From assembly GCF_001905665.1 (NCBI RefSeq), contig NZ_LIVX01000005.1:549690-613689 (forward strand): 64,000 bases of DNA. The letters are read 5' to 3'. Below the pieces are notes generated by a model that saw only the letters and a list, made by a program, of their open reading frames with translations, did no database searches and had not been told where the DNA came from. The stretch is from Streptomyces sp. CB02261. Its GTDB lineage: Bacteria; Actinomycetota; Actinomycetes; Streptomycetales; Streptomycetaceae. A program made the position numbers and the translations under genes. This document shows positions 25,200 through 34,917 of the stretch, one piece after another (within the stretch, counting starts at the first letter, position 1; each line of letters opens with the position of its first letter).

Positions 25200-26178
25200 T
25201 CTCGGCCGCGTGCCCGCGAATCAGGTTCCGGGTGGCCGGGCTCAGGCGCAGCCGGTCCAGTTCGTCGACCGCGAACCAGCGCAGAAGCACACCTTCGTGC
25301 AGCGCGAGTCGGTCGGGGTTGCCGCGCCACCGGCTCGCGAAGACCCGGACCGGGACGCTGAGGCCGTCTACGCTGGTGGCGGACTCCACGGCCTAGGGCT
25401 TCACGTCCTCGAGGCGGAGGTCGGGCACCTCCTCGGACAGCTCCCGCAGCAGCGTGGCCTCAAGGCTCGGGTCCTCGTGGGTACGGCCGCCGCCGAGAAG
25501 GGCGAATGCCCCCGACTGCCAGATGACGCCCGGCTTGTGGTCGCGAAGATGGAGCAGGTACCGGCCGGTCCCGTCGTGGATCAGCGCGGACGCGTTCACC
25601 GGCTCAGGCCGGCCGTGCAGCCGCGCCGAGAGGAGTTTCGCCCGCAGCGTCGGCGAGGTGACCTCTACCTGCGGGAGCCACTGAGCGCCGGACGCCTCCT
25701 CGTCATGCAACGCGATCGTCGGCGGCTCTTCGCCGGCGAGGTAGAAGACGTACCGGACGTCGTAGTGACGGTGGGCTGGTTCGCCCTTGGACGGGCTGGC
25801 GTCGATGTCGTGCACGTCGATGTCGACCGGAGAGCCGAGCAACTGCCGGGTCAGGCACAGGGCGCCCGGCCCGATCCCGGCCTCCTCCGACACCTCGCGC
25901 AGCGCCGCGGCGAGCAATGTGCGGTCACCGGGCTCGATGTGACCGCCCCGGGCGAGCAAGAGGCCGCCGGTGGCCCGATGCCGGATGTGCAGGACCCGGC
26001 CCTGCCGGTCGATGATGACAGGGCTGCACGTGACGTGCCCGGGCAGTGTCGTCCGGGCCGTCGCGTCGTCGGGCCGGTCCAGCGCGGCGAGAAGCCCGGC
26101 CAGCGCGTCACGCTCGCCGGGGTGTCGGCCGAGGTACGCCTCGACGGTCCTGCGGATCGCGGTAGAGCTGGGTGACAT
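25153..26178 (-). pseudogene. Tandem Nudix hydrolase split by an in-frame amber codon
   Basis: From the start at 26178 the first Nudix domain carries a Nudix box (GGHIEPGD, then AALREVSEEAGI). A second one begins at VNASALIHDGTGRYLLHLRD with GGGRTHEDPSLEATLLRELS. The frame stops at a TAG (25393-25395) just after LRLEDVKP. The same frame then continues with a normal Nudix C-terminus (RVFASRWRGNPDRLALHEG, then VLLRWFAVDELDRLRLSP) to 25153. So one stop codon removes the end of the second domain. The 3' end abuts the integrase fragment. Substrate unknown. Confidence 0.7.
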
Positions 26179-26254
26179 GGGCGTCGTCTCGCCTTCGAAG
26201 TCGTGAGAACGGAGCGGGAGGGCAGGCTGGAGGAAGGGGGGTCGAGCTGGTGGA

Positions 26255-26785
26255 TCAGCTCACGGTCTCGTGGCCGGACGGCTGGGCGCCGCGGGGGCCG
26301 GGGTCTCCGCCCGCTACTACACGGCCGTCACCGGTGTGGAGGTTTCGGCGACCGAACGGCCGCAGGTCCAGCGGGTCCTGGAGGCGGGGGAAGTTCGGCA
26401 CCGACTCGGCACGCAGCATGCTGCGGCTGTCGGTCGGCGTCTGCATTGGGGTGATCGGCATGGCGGCGGCCGCGGGCGCGCGCTGGTCTGCCTTCCAATC
26501 GGCGCTCAGCACCATGCCCACCTTTTACGGCAGCGCCCCCGCCATGTGCCCGAACTTCGGCCGAGTCAGCGGGCCTTCGTGCCGGACGTAGGACTGGTCG
26601 TAGCGCAGTCGGCTGCCGTACAGCTCCCGCTCGGCGATCGAGACGTTGTCCGTCGCTGCGGCCTTCGGGCCGCTCGCGATCTTGTCGCTTCCTGGTTCGA
26701 CTGGCGTGGATGTGTTCCCCCTCGTGGACGTGGTGAAGGTGTCGCCATGTGCAACGACGCCGCATGATTTCGAGCACCTGTTCAT
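26255..26785 (-). pseudogene. N-terminal remnant of an ABC exporter (tentative)
   Basis: The frame contains VSIAERELYGSRLRYDQSYV and RHEGPLTRPKFGHMAGALP, then a TAA at 26525, then KVGMVLSADWKADQRA. This resembles the leader of actinobacterial ABC transporter ATP-binding/permease proteins found with peptide natural-product clusters. After that the sequence no longer looks like a membrane domain. The resemblance is from memory and weak. No ATPase part is nearby. Confidence 0.35.
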
Positions 26786-26920
26786 TTCGGACGTGTTATG
26801 CGCCCCGTAATTCAGCGGTTTCCCGCGGGTGCGGAGTGCACCGCCCCTTGCCGCGCAAGAGCACCGGGTCGAGCACGGGTTGGCCGAAACGCCGACGTCG
26901 GTCACTGCGGCGGTCGGCTG

Positions 26921-27136
26921 TTAGCCAGCGCCCGCAGCTGGGGCTTGGCCCTGTTCGCCCGGGGTGGACTGCAGGACCAGGCGCAGCGTCATGACCGCGT
27001 TGTCGCTCAGCCCCGCTAGGCAGGCTTCCTGGTGGTAGCCGCAGGCCAGAAAGCGGTCAGCGTGGCGTGTGGAGACGAAGAGGTGGTCGAAGCGGAAGCC
27101 GTCACCCGTGAGCCCGAACCAGGAGTCGGTTTTCTG
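26921..27136 (-). pseudogene. C-terminal remnant of an endonuclease/exonuclease/phosphatase-fold protein
   Basis: About 70 residues ending at 26921 include GDGFRFDHLFVSTRHADRFL and GLSDNAVMTLRLVLQ. This resembles the end of the EEP family, where an R-x-DH...D-H/N-x-A pattern closes the active site. Here the usual D-H-S-A has become DNAV. The rest of the gene is missing. Confidence 0.5.
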
Positions 27137-27212
27137 ACAGAGTCGGGATGTTCGTCCCGTGGCGGTCGACGCCACGGCCCGTGTGTGACCAACAGGGCAG
27201 GGGGGACATGGT

Positions 27213-27506
27213 GACGGAGCAGAACTCGGTACTGACAAATATGGGGACGCCTCGTGGTCGGCCGAGGACGGCACGGCGTACGTGGTCGACCTGGAAGGCA
27301 TCAGCCACGTGGTCGGCACCTACTCCGGGCTGATCGCCCGCGCCGAGAAGGCGGGCGACGCTGACCGGGCCGCCGTACAGACCGCCGAGCAGGGCGCGTG
27401 GGCCGCCCGGCGGGTCCGGAAAGGGCGCAGGCCCTGATTCCGTCTGCCACGGGGCAGCTCCCGAAGGCCTACTCCAAGAGTCCCACCTGCTTGACACCAA
27501 GCTGAA
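27213..27506 (+). pseudogene. Unrecognised protein fragment
   Basis: A frame without a clear start encodes KYGDASWSAEDGTAYVVDLE, GISHVVGTYSGLIARAEKAG and DADRAAVQTAEQGAWAARRV, then a tail to a TGA near 27506. Codon use is good, so this was probably coding once. The first part looks cut off. No family recognised. Confidence 0.35.
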
Positions 27507-27626
27507 CAACAGGAACGGATTTCCTTGGCGCGAGTGCGTTCGGTGAATCGGTGGCCCGTTGGCCACGGCGAGGGCGCCGGCGAACCAGCCGGCACGCCAG
27601 GTGAGGACGTCGGCCCAGCACGGTCG

Positions 27627-28173
27627 CCATGCTGCTAGGCCTGGGCTCCAGGTGATCTTCACTCGACCGTTGCTGGCCGGGTCACGTTCGTCGGGGTTGA
27701 TGACCTGGTGCGCGTTGGTGTTGCCGGTGCCGCCAGCCACACTGGTGCCGCCCCTGCCAGGCTGAAGACGGCCCCCCACCAGGGGATCCGTCGCCGCCGC
27801 GCTGGATCAACGAGGAGTCGCAGCCGGAGACCTCCTGGCACAATCCGCCACCACCGTGTCCGCCACCACCGTCGATGGCATACGAGGAAGTGGCGCCTCC
27901 ACCACCACCGCCCCCGGCGATGACGTATCCGTCGACCGATGTCGCGCCTCCTCCACCGCCGCCGCCACTGCCGGCGTAATAGGAACTGCCGGCATGGGCG
28001 TTCGCGCCTTCGCTGCCCTTGCCGGGATTATTGGGGAGCGACTGGCCGGGTGCCGCGCCGTCACCGCCGCCGCCCCGGCTTCCGCTTCCCCTTGTGGTAG
28101 TGCTGTACTGCCCGGCGGCACCGGTAGTGGCGGGGCTATCACCCTCCCCGCCCTTCCCTCCGGCGATGACGAC
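27627..28173 (-). pseudogene. Glycine-rich protein remnant, frameshifted
   Basis: The leftward frame reads VVIAGGKGGEGDSPATTGAA and then long glycine runs (SGGGGGGGATSVDGYVIAGG). Near 27760 the frame shifts, and the sequence goes on as GGTSVAGGTGNTNAHQVINP and GRVKITW. Glycine-rich surface proteins of actinobacteria end in a similar G-R-V-x-I-T motif. The N-terminus with a signal peptide is missing. Confidence 0.5.
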
Positions 28174-28618
28174 CGACGTACGGCGCCGTGCCGACCATCT
28201 GCCGAAGAGCAGCGGCCCCTGGGCGCTCGCCGCCGTCGTCCTGCGCGATGCGGAAGGCCGGCTGTCCTCGACGCTGGAGGGCAGCGTGCGCTGCGTCCAG
28301 AACCGCGCCCGCCTCGTTCGCACTTTCTACAGACGGCTGGTCCGCCTGGAGGCCGCGCTCGCCCCGGAGAGGGTTGTACCTAGCGGGGGCTGAACCGTGG
28401 GCTGGACGGTTGCTTCCAGCTATTTCGTCAGCGTGTCGAGTGCCTTCCTCGCCTCACCCAACAAGACGCTGACCTGGCGCAGAGCATCTTCCTGGGCGCC
28501 GGCGGGCTTGCTGACCGTTCCGGCGCAGGAGGCCTGGCCCGGCTCCCGCCTCGGATACCGTGTTGCTCTACGGGGTGCCATAACGGATGTGACGCCCCCC
28601 ACCGGAGGTAGTCAGCGT
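28174..28618. other. Degenerate spacer
   Basis: No intact gene. The plus strand can encode a fragment ending ARLVRTFYRRLVRLEAALAP (stop at 28391), and the minus strand a fragment ending QVSVLLGEARKALDTLTK (stop at 28420). Both look like 3' ends of lost genes. Neither was recognised. Confidence 0.35.
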
Positions 28619-29011
28619 ATGAGTTCAAAGCGCAGCAAGAATCCAGCCCTGCCCGTACTTGACGACGCATTCCGACTCGAGTCGGTCAAGGACGCCGAAG
28701 AGTCCACCCGTGACTCGGTCGCGCGGCTGGCCACCACCGAGCTGCGCCGCGTTTCCCACCCGGGCCGGGTCACCTGGGATCCCACCGATCAGGCCGAGCC
28801 CGTTCCGGTCCCGCCGACGGTGGTCGACGGTGACGGGGACCTGTGGCTGCGGGACCGGGGCACTGGCACCTGGACCATGCCCGAGTTCAACCCGAAGGAG
28901 TTCCCGGCCCGCTGTGGCGAGGTTCTGACGTGGAGCCAGCTGGCCTGTGAGTTCGGCCCGCTTACCGGACTGGCCGACGACCGCCGCATCGGCGGCGGCC
29001 GGCGTCGCTGA
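28619..29011 (+). CDS. Conserved hypothetical protein
   Basis: A 130-residue protein. The ATG at 28619 has GGAGG eleven bases upstream, so this is likely a real gene in an otherwise decayed area. Sequence features: charged N-terminus, WDPTDQAEPVPVPPTVVDGD, then LWLRDRGTGTWTMPEFNPKE and a basic C-terminus. No transmembrane part or known motif was recognised. Confidence 0.55.
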   Translation: MSSKRSKNPALPVLDDAFRLESVKDAEESTRDSVARLATTELRRVSHPGRVTWDPTDQAEPVPVPPTVVDGDGDLWLRDRGTGTWTMPEFNPKEFPARCGEVLTWSQLACEFGPLTGLADDRRIGGGRRR

Positions 29012-29073
29012 CCGCGCGGCCTTGGGATGGCCGCGCCCCTGAAGCGACGGTTACGGGTAGCTGGGAGCCCCAG

Positions 29074-29472
29074 CTACCCGCCGAGCTCGACGATGGCGGC
29101 GAGCAGGTGAGCGTGGTGGTGGCGTGCGACAGCATCGAGCAGCGTGGTGCGGGGCCGGGCGCCACCCATGTCCTCGGTGCGGCCGGCGTCGGTGGAGCAG
29201 CCGGGTAGCGGTCGGCCTTCAGTTGCCGTGGTGGGCGCGCGGACCAGCTCGCCGATCGACTGCTGCCAGTCGGCCAACTGCCCGAGGAGGTCGCGCACCA
29301 GCTCGTCGACGGCGGCGGCCGGGTCGGCGTCGAAGGCCCGCGCTTCGGCGGCGGCCTCGGCGAGGACGTCTTCGTCCTGGTCCCCGAGGCCCTCACGCCA
29401 CGGAGTGACCGCAGCATCGAAAGCGTACAGGGCGACACGTTCAGTGCGACACCGTCGCGCATCGCGCTCTTA
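29074..29472 (-). CDS. Hypothetical protein, start missing or non-standard
   Basis: A leftward frame open from 29472 reads RVALYAFDAAVTPWREGLGD, then EDVLAEAAAEARAFDADPAA and VDELVRDLLGQLADWQQSIG, ending LLDAVARHHHAHLLAAIVEL. It is mostly helical and acidic. No ATG or GTG appears before the GTG at 29298, which would remove half of the good-looking sequence. So it is a truncated gene or uses a rare start. Confidence 0.4.
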
Positions 29473-29566
29473 CCTGCGGTGATGCATCGGAAGAGGTGCG
29501 TGGAATCGGTGTTGCGCCGCGTTGCAGGCCCGCGCCATGTCCGGGCGGGGCCGCCGCCGACAGCAC

Positions 29567-29596
29567 GAGGCCCCGGGCAATGACGCCCGGGGCCTC
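29567..29596. terminator. Perfect 12-bp hairpin
   Basis: GAGGCCCCGGGC and GCCCGGGGCCTC flank a 6-base loop (AATGAC). It is a typical Streptomyces terminator shape. With no intact gene directly before it, it probably belonged to a lost gene. Confidence 0.6.
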
Positions 29597-29646
29597 TCGG
29601 TGTACTTCGCTTGACCGTTTTCTTCTCCGACCAGCCTCAGCCGGTG

Positions 29647-29765
29647 TCACGCCCAGTCCACGCCCAGCGCCGTCATTGGGCCGTCATTGCGGCGAGATGG
29701 GCAGCGGCGATCTTCTTGCGTCTTGCACGTGTGTTCGCCATCCATACGCCCAGCTTCACCATCAC
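29647..29765 (-). pseudogene. Helicase-associated domain C-terminal scrap
   Basis: The leftward frame reads KLGVWMANTRARRKKIAAAH and LAAMTAQ, matching the end of the helicase-associated repeat in actinobacterial proteins. A short repeat of ATGACGG shifts the frame; the other frame then gives the usual ending ALGVDWA. The rest of the gene is absent. Confidence 0.5.
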
Positions 29766-29861
29766 CGGCTCTGTCTCAGGCCGAGGCCGTCATCAGCCCC
29801 ATCCGCGTCTCGCGGTCAGGGCCCGGCCGACTCTGCACCCGACCTGGCCACGTAGTCGCAG

Positions 29862-30136
29862 TCAAGGGCTACTCGGCCCGGACTTTCCGGGCTTGCCTCC
29901 GCCGTCGAGGGACCAAGGCCACGATCCCCGAGCGCGTCGACCGGCTCGCAGGATAGAAACGGCGCCGCGAACGGCCCTGCGCCTTCGGCAGCGCCTACCG
30001 GCGCCGCAACGTCGTCGAACGCCGCTTCCGCCGCCTCGAGCAATTGCGCGGCATTGCCACCCCCTTACGGCAAGCGTTCCGACCGCTACCTCGCCGCCGT
30101 CACCTTGCCAGCACCCTCGACTGGCTCGACACATGA
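29862..30136 (+). mobile_element. IS5-family transposase remnant
   Basis: Fragments match the C-terminal half of IS5-type DDE transposases: YSARTFRACLRRRGTKATIP with ERVDRLAG, a stop, then in a shifted frame AYRRRNVVERRFRRLEQLRG (the N-V-V-E-R-x-F catalytic Glu region) and LASTLDWLDT. No inverted repeats were found. Confidence 0.7.
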
Positions 30137-30315
30137 TCGACAAGACGCTCCCTAGGGACAGTCAACTGGCCGCATAGCGGACACAGTTCTCTGCTCTTCG
30201 GACAACAGATGGTCAAATCCTTGTTGCATACCTGTCAAACGGGCTCTTTCGCTGACACGCTCGCAGCCGCACCACACCCCCCACGATCCCCACGCTTTTC
30301 AGCGAAGGAGCCCGC

Positions 30316-31920
30316 GTGACCCGCCAGCAGTCCTCGCACCGCCGTACCGCCGCCGCCGCCCTGATCGCATCGGCCGCCATGGTCGTCGTCGGAGTCCAGA
30401 CCGGATCCGCCAGCGCCGATGCCCAGCGTGAGTCCGGCGCGACCGCGCTCGTGCTCTCCGGCCCCCAGCGTGCCGCCGCCGTCCAGGAAGCCCAGAGCGG
30501 AGCCGCCGCGACGGCCAGGGCCATCGGCCTCTCCGGCCAGGAGAAGCTCGTCGTCCGGGATGTCGTCAAGGATACCGACGGCACGGTCCACACGCGGTAC
30601 GAGCGCACCTACGAGGGCCTCCCCGTCCTCGGCGGCGACCTCGTCGTGCACCAGAAGAGGAACGGCAACCGCACCACCACAAAGGCGACCAACGCCCGTA
30701 TATCCGTGGCCAGCACGGCCGCCTCGGTCACGGCCACGACCGCGGGCAAGTCCGCCGCGGCCTCCTCCGACGCACGGTCCGCCACCCCCGCCTCGTCCCG
30801 CAAAGTGATCTGGGCGGCCACCGGCAAACCGACGCTCGCCTGGGAGACGACGGTCACGGGCGTCCAGGCCGACGGCACCCCGAGCGAGCGTCACGTCATC
30901 ACCGACGCGACCTCGGGCAAGGAGCTGTACTCCTACGAGGCCATCGAGACCGGCACCGGCCACACCCAGTACAGCGGCCAGGTCACGCTCGGCACGGCCC
31001 CCTCGTACACCCTCACGGACACCGCACGCGGCGGCCACAAGACGTACGACCTGAACGGTGGCACCAACGGCACCGGTTCCCTCTTCACCAACAGCACGGA
31101 CACCTGGGGCAACGGCCTCGCGACGAACCGGGAGACCGCCGCCGCGGACGCCCACTACGGCGCGGCGGTCACCTGGGACTTCTACAAGAACGAGCTCGGC
31201 CGCAACGGCATCCGCGGTGACGGTGTCGCCGCCTACTCGCGCGTTCACTACGGCAACGCGTACGTCAACGCCTTCTGGTCCGACTCCTGCTTCTGCATGA
31301 CGTACGGCGACGGAACAGGCAACCTCAAGCCGCTGACCTCCCTCGACGTCGCCGGCCACGAGATGTCCCACGGCCTGACCGCCTCCACCGCCGGCCTGCG
31401 CTACAGCAAGGAGTCGGGTGGCCTCAACGAGGCCACCTCCGACATCCTCGGCACCTCGGTCGAGTTCTACGCGGCCAACACCTCAGACGCCGGCGACTAC
31501 CTCATCGGCGAGAAGATCGACATCCGCGGCAACGGCACCCCGCTCCGCTACATGGACAAGCCGAGCCGCGACGGCAACTCCGCCGACTACTGGTCCAGCA
31601 GCGTCGGCCGCCTCGACGTCCACTACTCGTCGGGCCCTGCCAACCACTTCTTCTTCCTGCTGGCCGAGGGCAGCGGCGCCAAGACGATCAACGGCGTCTC
31701 CTACAACTCTCCCACCAGCGACGGCTCCACCCTTACGGGCATCGGCCGCGCCAAGGCCTACAAGATCTGGTACAAGGCCCTCTCCACCTACATGACCTCC
31801 TCCACCAACTACGCCGGCGCCCGCACGGCCACCCTCTCCGCGGCCACCGACCTCTACGGTGCGGGCAGCGCCGAGTACACCGCGGTCGCCAAGGCCTGGA
31901 CGGCGATCAACGTCAAGTAG
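30316..31920 (+). CDS. Secreted M4 (thermolysin-like) zinc metalloprotease
   Basis: A 534-residue secreted protease. The GTG start has AAGGAG upstream. A Sec signal peptide (SHRRTAAAALIASAAMVVVG, cut near ASA) is followed by an FTP/PepSY-type propeptide (about 45-210; RYERTYEGLPVLGGDLVVHQ). The catalytic domain has the zinc motif HEMSH (H348, E349, H352), the third ligand E372 in GGLNEATSD exactly 20 residues on as in thermolysin, and the catalytic His H436 in DVHYSSGPANHFF. It ends in AYTAVAKAWTAINVK-like M4 sequence. A strong terminator follows. It is a stand-alone gene; the product likely digests extracellular protein. Confidence 0.95.
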   Translation: MTRQQSSHRRTAAAALIASAAMVVVGVQTGSASADAQRESGATALVLSGPQRAAAVQEAQSGAAATARAIGLSGQEKLVVRDVVKDTDGTVHTRYERTYEGLPVLGGDLVVHQKRNGNRTTTKATNARISVASTAASVTATTAGKSAAASSDARSATPASSRKVIWAATGKPTLAWETTVTGVQADGTPSERHVITDATSGKELYSYEAIETGTGHTQYSGQVTLGTAPSYTLTDTARGGHKTYDLNGGTNGTGSLFTNSTDTWGNGLATNRETAAADAHYGAAVTWDFYKNELGRNGIRGDGVAAYSRVHYGNAYVNAFWSDSCFCMTYGDGTGNLKPLTSLDVAGHEMSHGLTASTAGLRYSKESGGLNEATSDILGTSVEFYAANTSDAGDYLIGEKIDIRGNGTPLRYMDKPSRDGNSADYWSSSVGRLDVHYSSGPANHFFFLLAEGSGAKTINGVSYNSPTSDGSTLTGIGRAKAYKIWYKALSTYMTSSTNYAGARTATLSAATDLYGAGSAEYTAVAKAWTAINVK

Positions 31921-31925
31921 CACCC

Positions 31926-31964
31926 GGCGGGTCGCCCGGCACGCACGACGCCAGGCGACCCGCC
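31926..31964 (+). terminator. Terminator of the metalloprotease gene
   Basis: GGCGGGTCGCC and GGCGACCCGCC form a perfect 11-bp stem with a 17-base loop, starting 6 bases after the stop codon. Confidence 0.8.
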
Positions 31965-32003
31965 CAGCCTGCTCATCGACCGCCCGCCCGCCCGTCGTCG
32001 CCC

Positions 32004-32125
32004 TCATCGTGAAGGATCTAGAGCAAGCAGGAGCCCGGCGGGGTCGATGTCGAAGGGGAACGGGATACCGAGCCGGGTGGTCGCACCGGCGAGCGCGGTG
32101 TTCATCTCGACATACCGGCCGTTGT
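32004..32125 (-). pseudogene. Uma2-type nuclease C-terminal scrap
   Basis: The last 40 codons of a leftward frame read NNGRYVEMNTALAGATTRLG and IPFPFDIDPAGLL, like the end of Uma2/PDDEXK-like proteins that are abundant in Streptomyces. The catalytic part is missing. Upstream sequence has no matching frame. Confidence 0.45.
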
Positions 32126-32584
32126 TCGAGACCCGGCGTTCACCACTGTCTTCGACCACCCCCTCCTGGGCACGGCCCGGGCCCGGTGAACGGGGGCGGA
32201 CGCCGTCCCCATCCCGCCCCGGTCCGCTCTTCCGCCCGCCAGATGCCCTCACCCGCCCCGGACTGCGCCTCCGTCGCCGTCGTCGGCGCCGGAGACTTAC
32301 GGACGTTGGGCGCGCCCTGCTCTTGGGCTCAGCCGGCGACGCTCCTTGGGCAGGCATCACGGCAACAAACCCGGAAGTCGCAGGGCAGGGGGGTCGACGG
32401 GTCCGGGTCGTATCGAGCCCCCGCGCCTCCCGCCCACCTGGTGAGGCCGACCCCGGTGGGGACTCCCGGATGTTCTCTGGCAGGCACCTCGGATGGGCCG
32501 GTAGGGGAGCCGGCGGGGGAGTTTGTGCTGAGGATTCGGGGGTACCCGACGGCCCGGCCGGTGGAGCGACGACGGGGCGGGCGA

Positions 32585-33061
32585 ATGGAACAGTTGGCGG
32601 GCGATGAGCGCATGCGGCTGCTGAGGGGGAATGTCTTCTCGGTGTCCGGGGCGTTTGAGGGCAGCGAGGACATCGGCGGCGCCCGTGACCTGGCCCGTGG
32701 CTTTCTCACCGATGTGCAGGCCGTGTACGGCCTGCCGGTGTCCGGGCGCGTCATGGGCACCGTGCAGCTCGTGGTGAGCGAGTTGGTGACCAACGCCCGC
32801 AAGTACGCACCCGGACCGTGCCTGCTGACCCTGGAGGTCACCGGGGGCGGGCAGGTCGAGGTGAGCGTCTGGGACAGCAATCCGACACCGCCGGCGATCC
32901 TGGCACCCGACCCGACCCGCGTCGGCCAGCACGGGCTGGAGATCGTCATGGCCGTCTCCCAGAGCTTCGCGGTGCACCGTGAGCCTGTGGGCAAACGGAT
33001 CACCACGGCGATCAGGCTGGCCGACGATCCCGGCGGGGACGTCGTCGGCCACCAGCCGTGA
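32585..33061 (+). CDS. RsbW-like ATP-binding regulator (HATPase)
   Basis: A 158-residue protein with the GHKL ATPase fold of anti-sigma kinases: the N-box region LVVSELVTNARKYAPGPC and the G-box region VGQHGLEIVMAVSQSFAVHR. The D-S-N-P motif (SVWDSNPTPP) stands for the usual D-x-G-x-G. It lies upstream of a SpoIIE phosphatase and a STAS protein, so a partner-switching trio is likely. It is separated from them by a terminator, so the trio is two transcripts. The ATG at 32585 was taken; a weaker choice is the ATG at 32609. Confidence 0.85.
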   Translation: MEQLAGDERMRLLRGNVFSVSGAFEGSEDIGGARDLARGFLTDVQAVYGLPVSGRVMGTVQLVVSELVTNARKYAPGPCLLTLEVTGGGQVEVSVWDSNPTPPAILAPDPTRVGQHGLEIVMAVSQSFAVHREPVGKRITTAIRLADDPGGDVVGHQP

Positions 33062-33447
33062 CAGACCTTCACCCTCATGGTGGGACGTCGGGACCGGCAC
33101 GGCTTCCCCCGCCGGTCGGCACCGACGAAGCCGGTACGCATGAACGCGAGGGGGCCCGCTCAGCACCTGCGGGCTCCCTCGGGCTGACGCCCATGCTCCT
33201 TCGGCGCATACCTGGCCGCACCCGGGCAACTCGCAGTGCGGTGGTCCCCTCCATGAGCGTGACTTCACACCGGGCGGGAGGCGGCGGCGAGTATGGCGAG
33301 TGCGGTCGTGGCGCCCCCCTCAAGGCAGCCGAGTACAGACACGCTCCTCGCTCGTCGCCGGATCGGGTGGCGCGGGGTGTTCGGTAGGGTTCTGAGGTGC
33401 TGGCTGTCCGGTCGGTGCCTTCCTGGGGGGATGACGAGACGAGGGAC
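33062..33447. other. Spacer within the partner-switching locus
   Basis: No gene seen apart from the hairpin at 33147-33181. The promoter for the phosphatase gene must lie between about 33190 and 33440. Confidence 0.4.
33147..33181 (+). terminator. Terminator after the RsbW-like gene
   Basis: CGAGGGGGCCCGC pairs with GCGGGCTCCCTCG (13 bp, one G-U pair) around a 9-base loop, 86 bases past the stop codon. Confidence 0.65.
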
Positions 33448-34917
33448 ATGCCGGAACAAGCGATCCTGCCTGCGATAGCACCGAGCGAGCCTTCGGCCGT
33501 GTCGGTCGAAGCAGCGCGGATGGCGGCGGTGCGCCGTTACGACATCCTCGATACACCTCCGGACGGCGCCTACGACCGGGTCGCGGCGCTGGCCGCGCGC
33601 CTGTTCGAGGTGCCGGTGGCGACGGTGACGATCGTGGACGAGGACCGGATCTGGTTCAAGGCCACGCACGGGCTGGAAGGCGTCACCGAGATCGGCCGAG
33701 ATCCGGGCTTGTGCGCCTCGGCGGTCCTGACCGATGACACCACCGTCATCCCCGACACCCTGCTCGACCCGGTCGCCTGTTCCAATCCGCTGGTCGCCGG
33801 CCCGATGGGGGTGCGGTTCTACGCCGCCGCTCCGATCATCACCGCCGACGGGTACCGGCTGGGCACGGTCAACATCCTTGACACCCGCCCCCGCGAGATC
33901 AGCGAGGCCGACGCCTCCATCCTCGGGGACCTGGCCGCCGTCGTGTGTGACCAGCTGGAGCTGCGGCTGTCGGCGCTGAACGTGGTACGCGCCGAGCAGG
34001 AGCGCCGCAAGGTCGAGCAAGAAAGGCGCGAGGCTGAGGAAGAGGCCCGCAAGCGTGCGGAGCGGGACAAGGCGGCCATCGCCGCGTTCGCCTCCACCCT
34101 GCAGCGCACCCTGGTGCCTCCCGCACTGCCCGCGGTACCCGGGCTGGAGCTCGCCTGCCACTACAAGACCGCCTCCCCGCAGGAAGTGGGCGGCGACTTC
34201 TACGACGTCTTCCCCGTCGGCGGAGGCCGGTGGGCGTTCTTCCTGGGTGATGTGTGTGGCAAGGGCGCCGAAGCAGCCTCGGTCACCTCACTGACCCGCT
34301 ACACGCTGCGGGCCGCAGCCCTCGTCGACGCGGATCCGACGGCCGCGCTGAATGCCCTGAACACGGCGCTGCTGCTGGACGCGGCGGTCGGCACGCGCTT
34401 CTGCACCGCCATCTTCGGCCTGCTCGATCCCGCCCGGGACGGCGGTTTCACAGTCACACTGGCCACCGGCGGCCACCCGCCCGCCTACCACCTCATCCCT
34501 GCCGAGGGTGACGGTGTACGGGTGGAGGCGGTCCGCGCCAAGGGAGGCATGCTGGTCGGTGCGTTCGCCGAGGCCGCCTTCGCCTCACGCACCCTGCACC
34601 TGGCACCCGGCCAGGGCCTGCTCCTCTATACCGACGGTCTGACCGAGGCCCGCACCGCCGATGGCCACATGCTCGCCGACACGGGCCTGACCGACTTCCT
34701 CGCCCGGCGGCCGGCGCCGGTCAGTGCCGGCCGCCTGATCGACGACACCGTCGCGCTCCTGGACACCCTCCCCGACACCGAACGCGACGACGTGGCCCTG
34801 CTGGCCCTGTCCGTCCCCACCCCCGATGCCGCTCCCGCGGGCATCACCACCACCGTTCACAGCGCCGCCGCCCCGACCGCCGACGCCTCCGTCGGGCAGG
34901 AGAACCGACGCCCATGA
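33448..34917 (+). CDS. GAF-SpoIIE (PP2C) phosphatase, RsbU-like
   Basis: A 489-residue protein. A GAF sensor domain (about residues 25-190; VATVTIVDEDRIWFKATHG) is joined by a coiled-coil linker (EQERRKVEQERREAEEEARK) to a SpoIIE/PP2C domain with the metal-binding motifs VGGDFYDVFPVGGGRWAFFL, GDVCGKGAEAA, FTVTLATGGHPPAY and LLLYTDGLTEAR. RsbU-type phosphatases dephosphorylate STAS proteins. I favour the ATG at 33448 (GAGGGAC before it); a GTG at 33397 is possible. It overlaps the STAS gene by four bases (ATGA), a strong sign of joint function. Confidence 0.9.
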   Translation: MPEQAILPAIAPSEPSAVSVEAARMAAVRRYDILDTPPDGAYDRVAALAARLFEVPVATVTIVDEDRIWFKATHGLEGVTEIGRDPGLCASAVLTDDTTVIPDTLLDPVACSNPLVAGPMGVRFYAAAPIITADGYRLGTVNILDTRPREISEADASILGDLAAVVCDQLELRLSALNVVRAEQERRKVEQERREAEEEARKRAERDKAAIAAFASTLQRTLVPPALPAVPGLELACHYKTASPQEVGGDFYDVFPVGGGRWAFFLGDVCGKGAEAASVTSLTRYTLRAAALVDADPTAALNALNTALLLDAAVGTRFCTAIFGLLDPARDGGFTVTLATGGHPPAYHLIPAEGDGVRVEAVRAKGGMLVGAFAEAAFASRTLHLAPGQGLLLYTDGLTEARTADGHMLADTGLTDFLARRPAPVSAGRLIDDTVALLDTLPDTERDDVALLALSVPTPDAAPAGITTTVHSAAAPTADASVGQENRRP

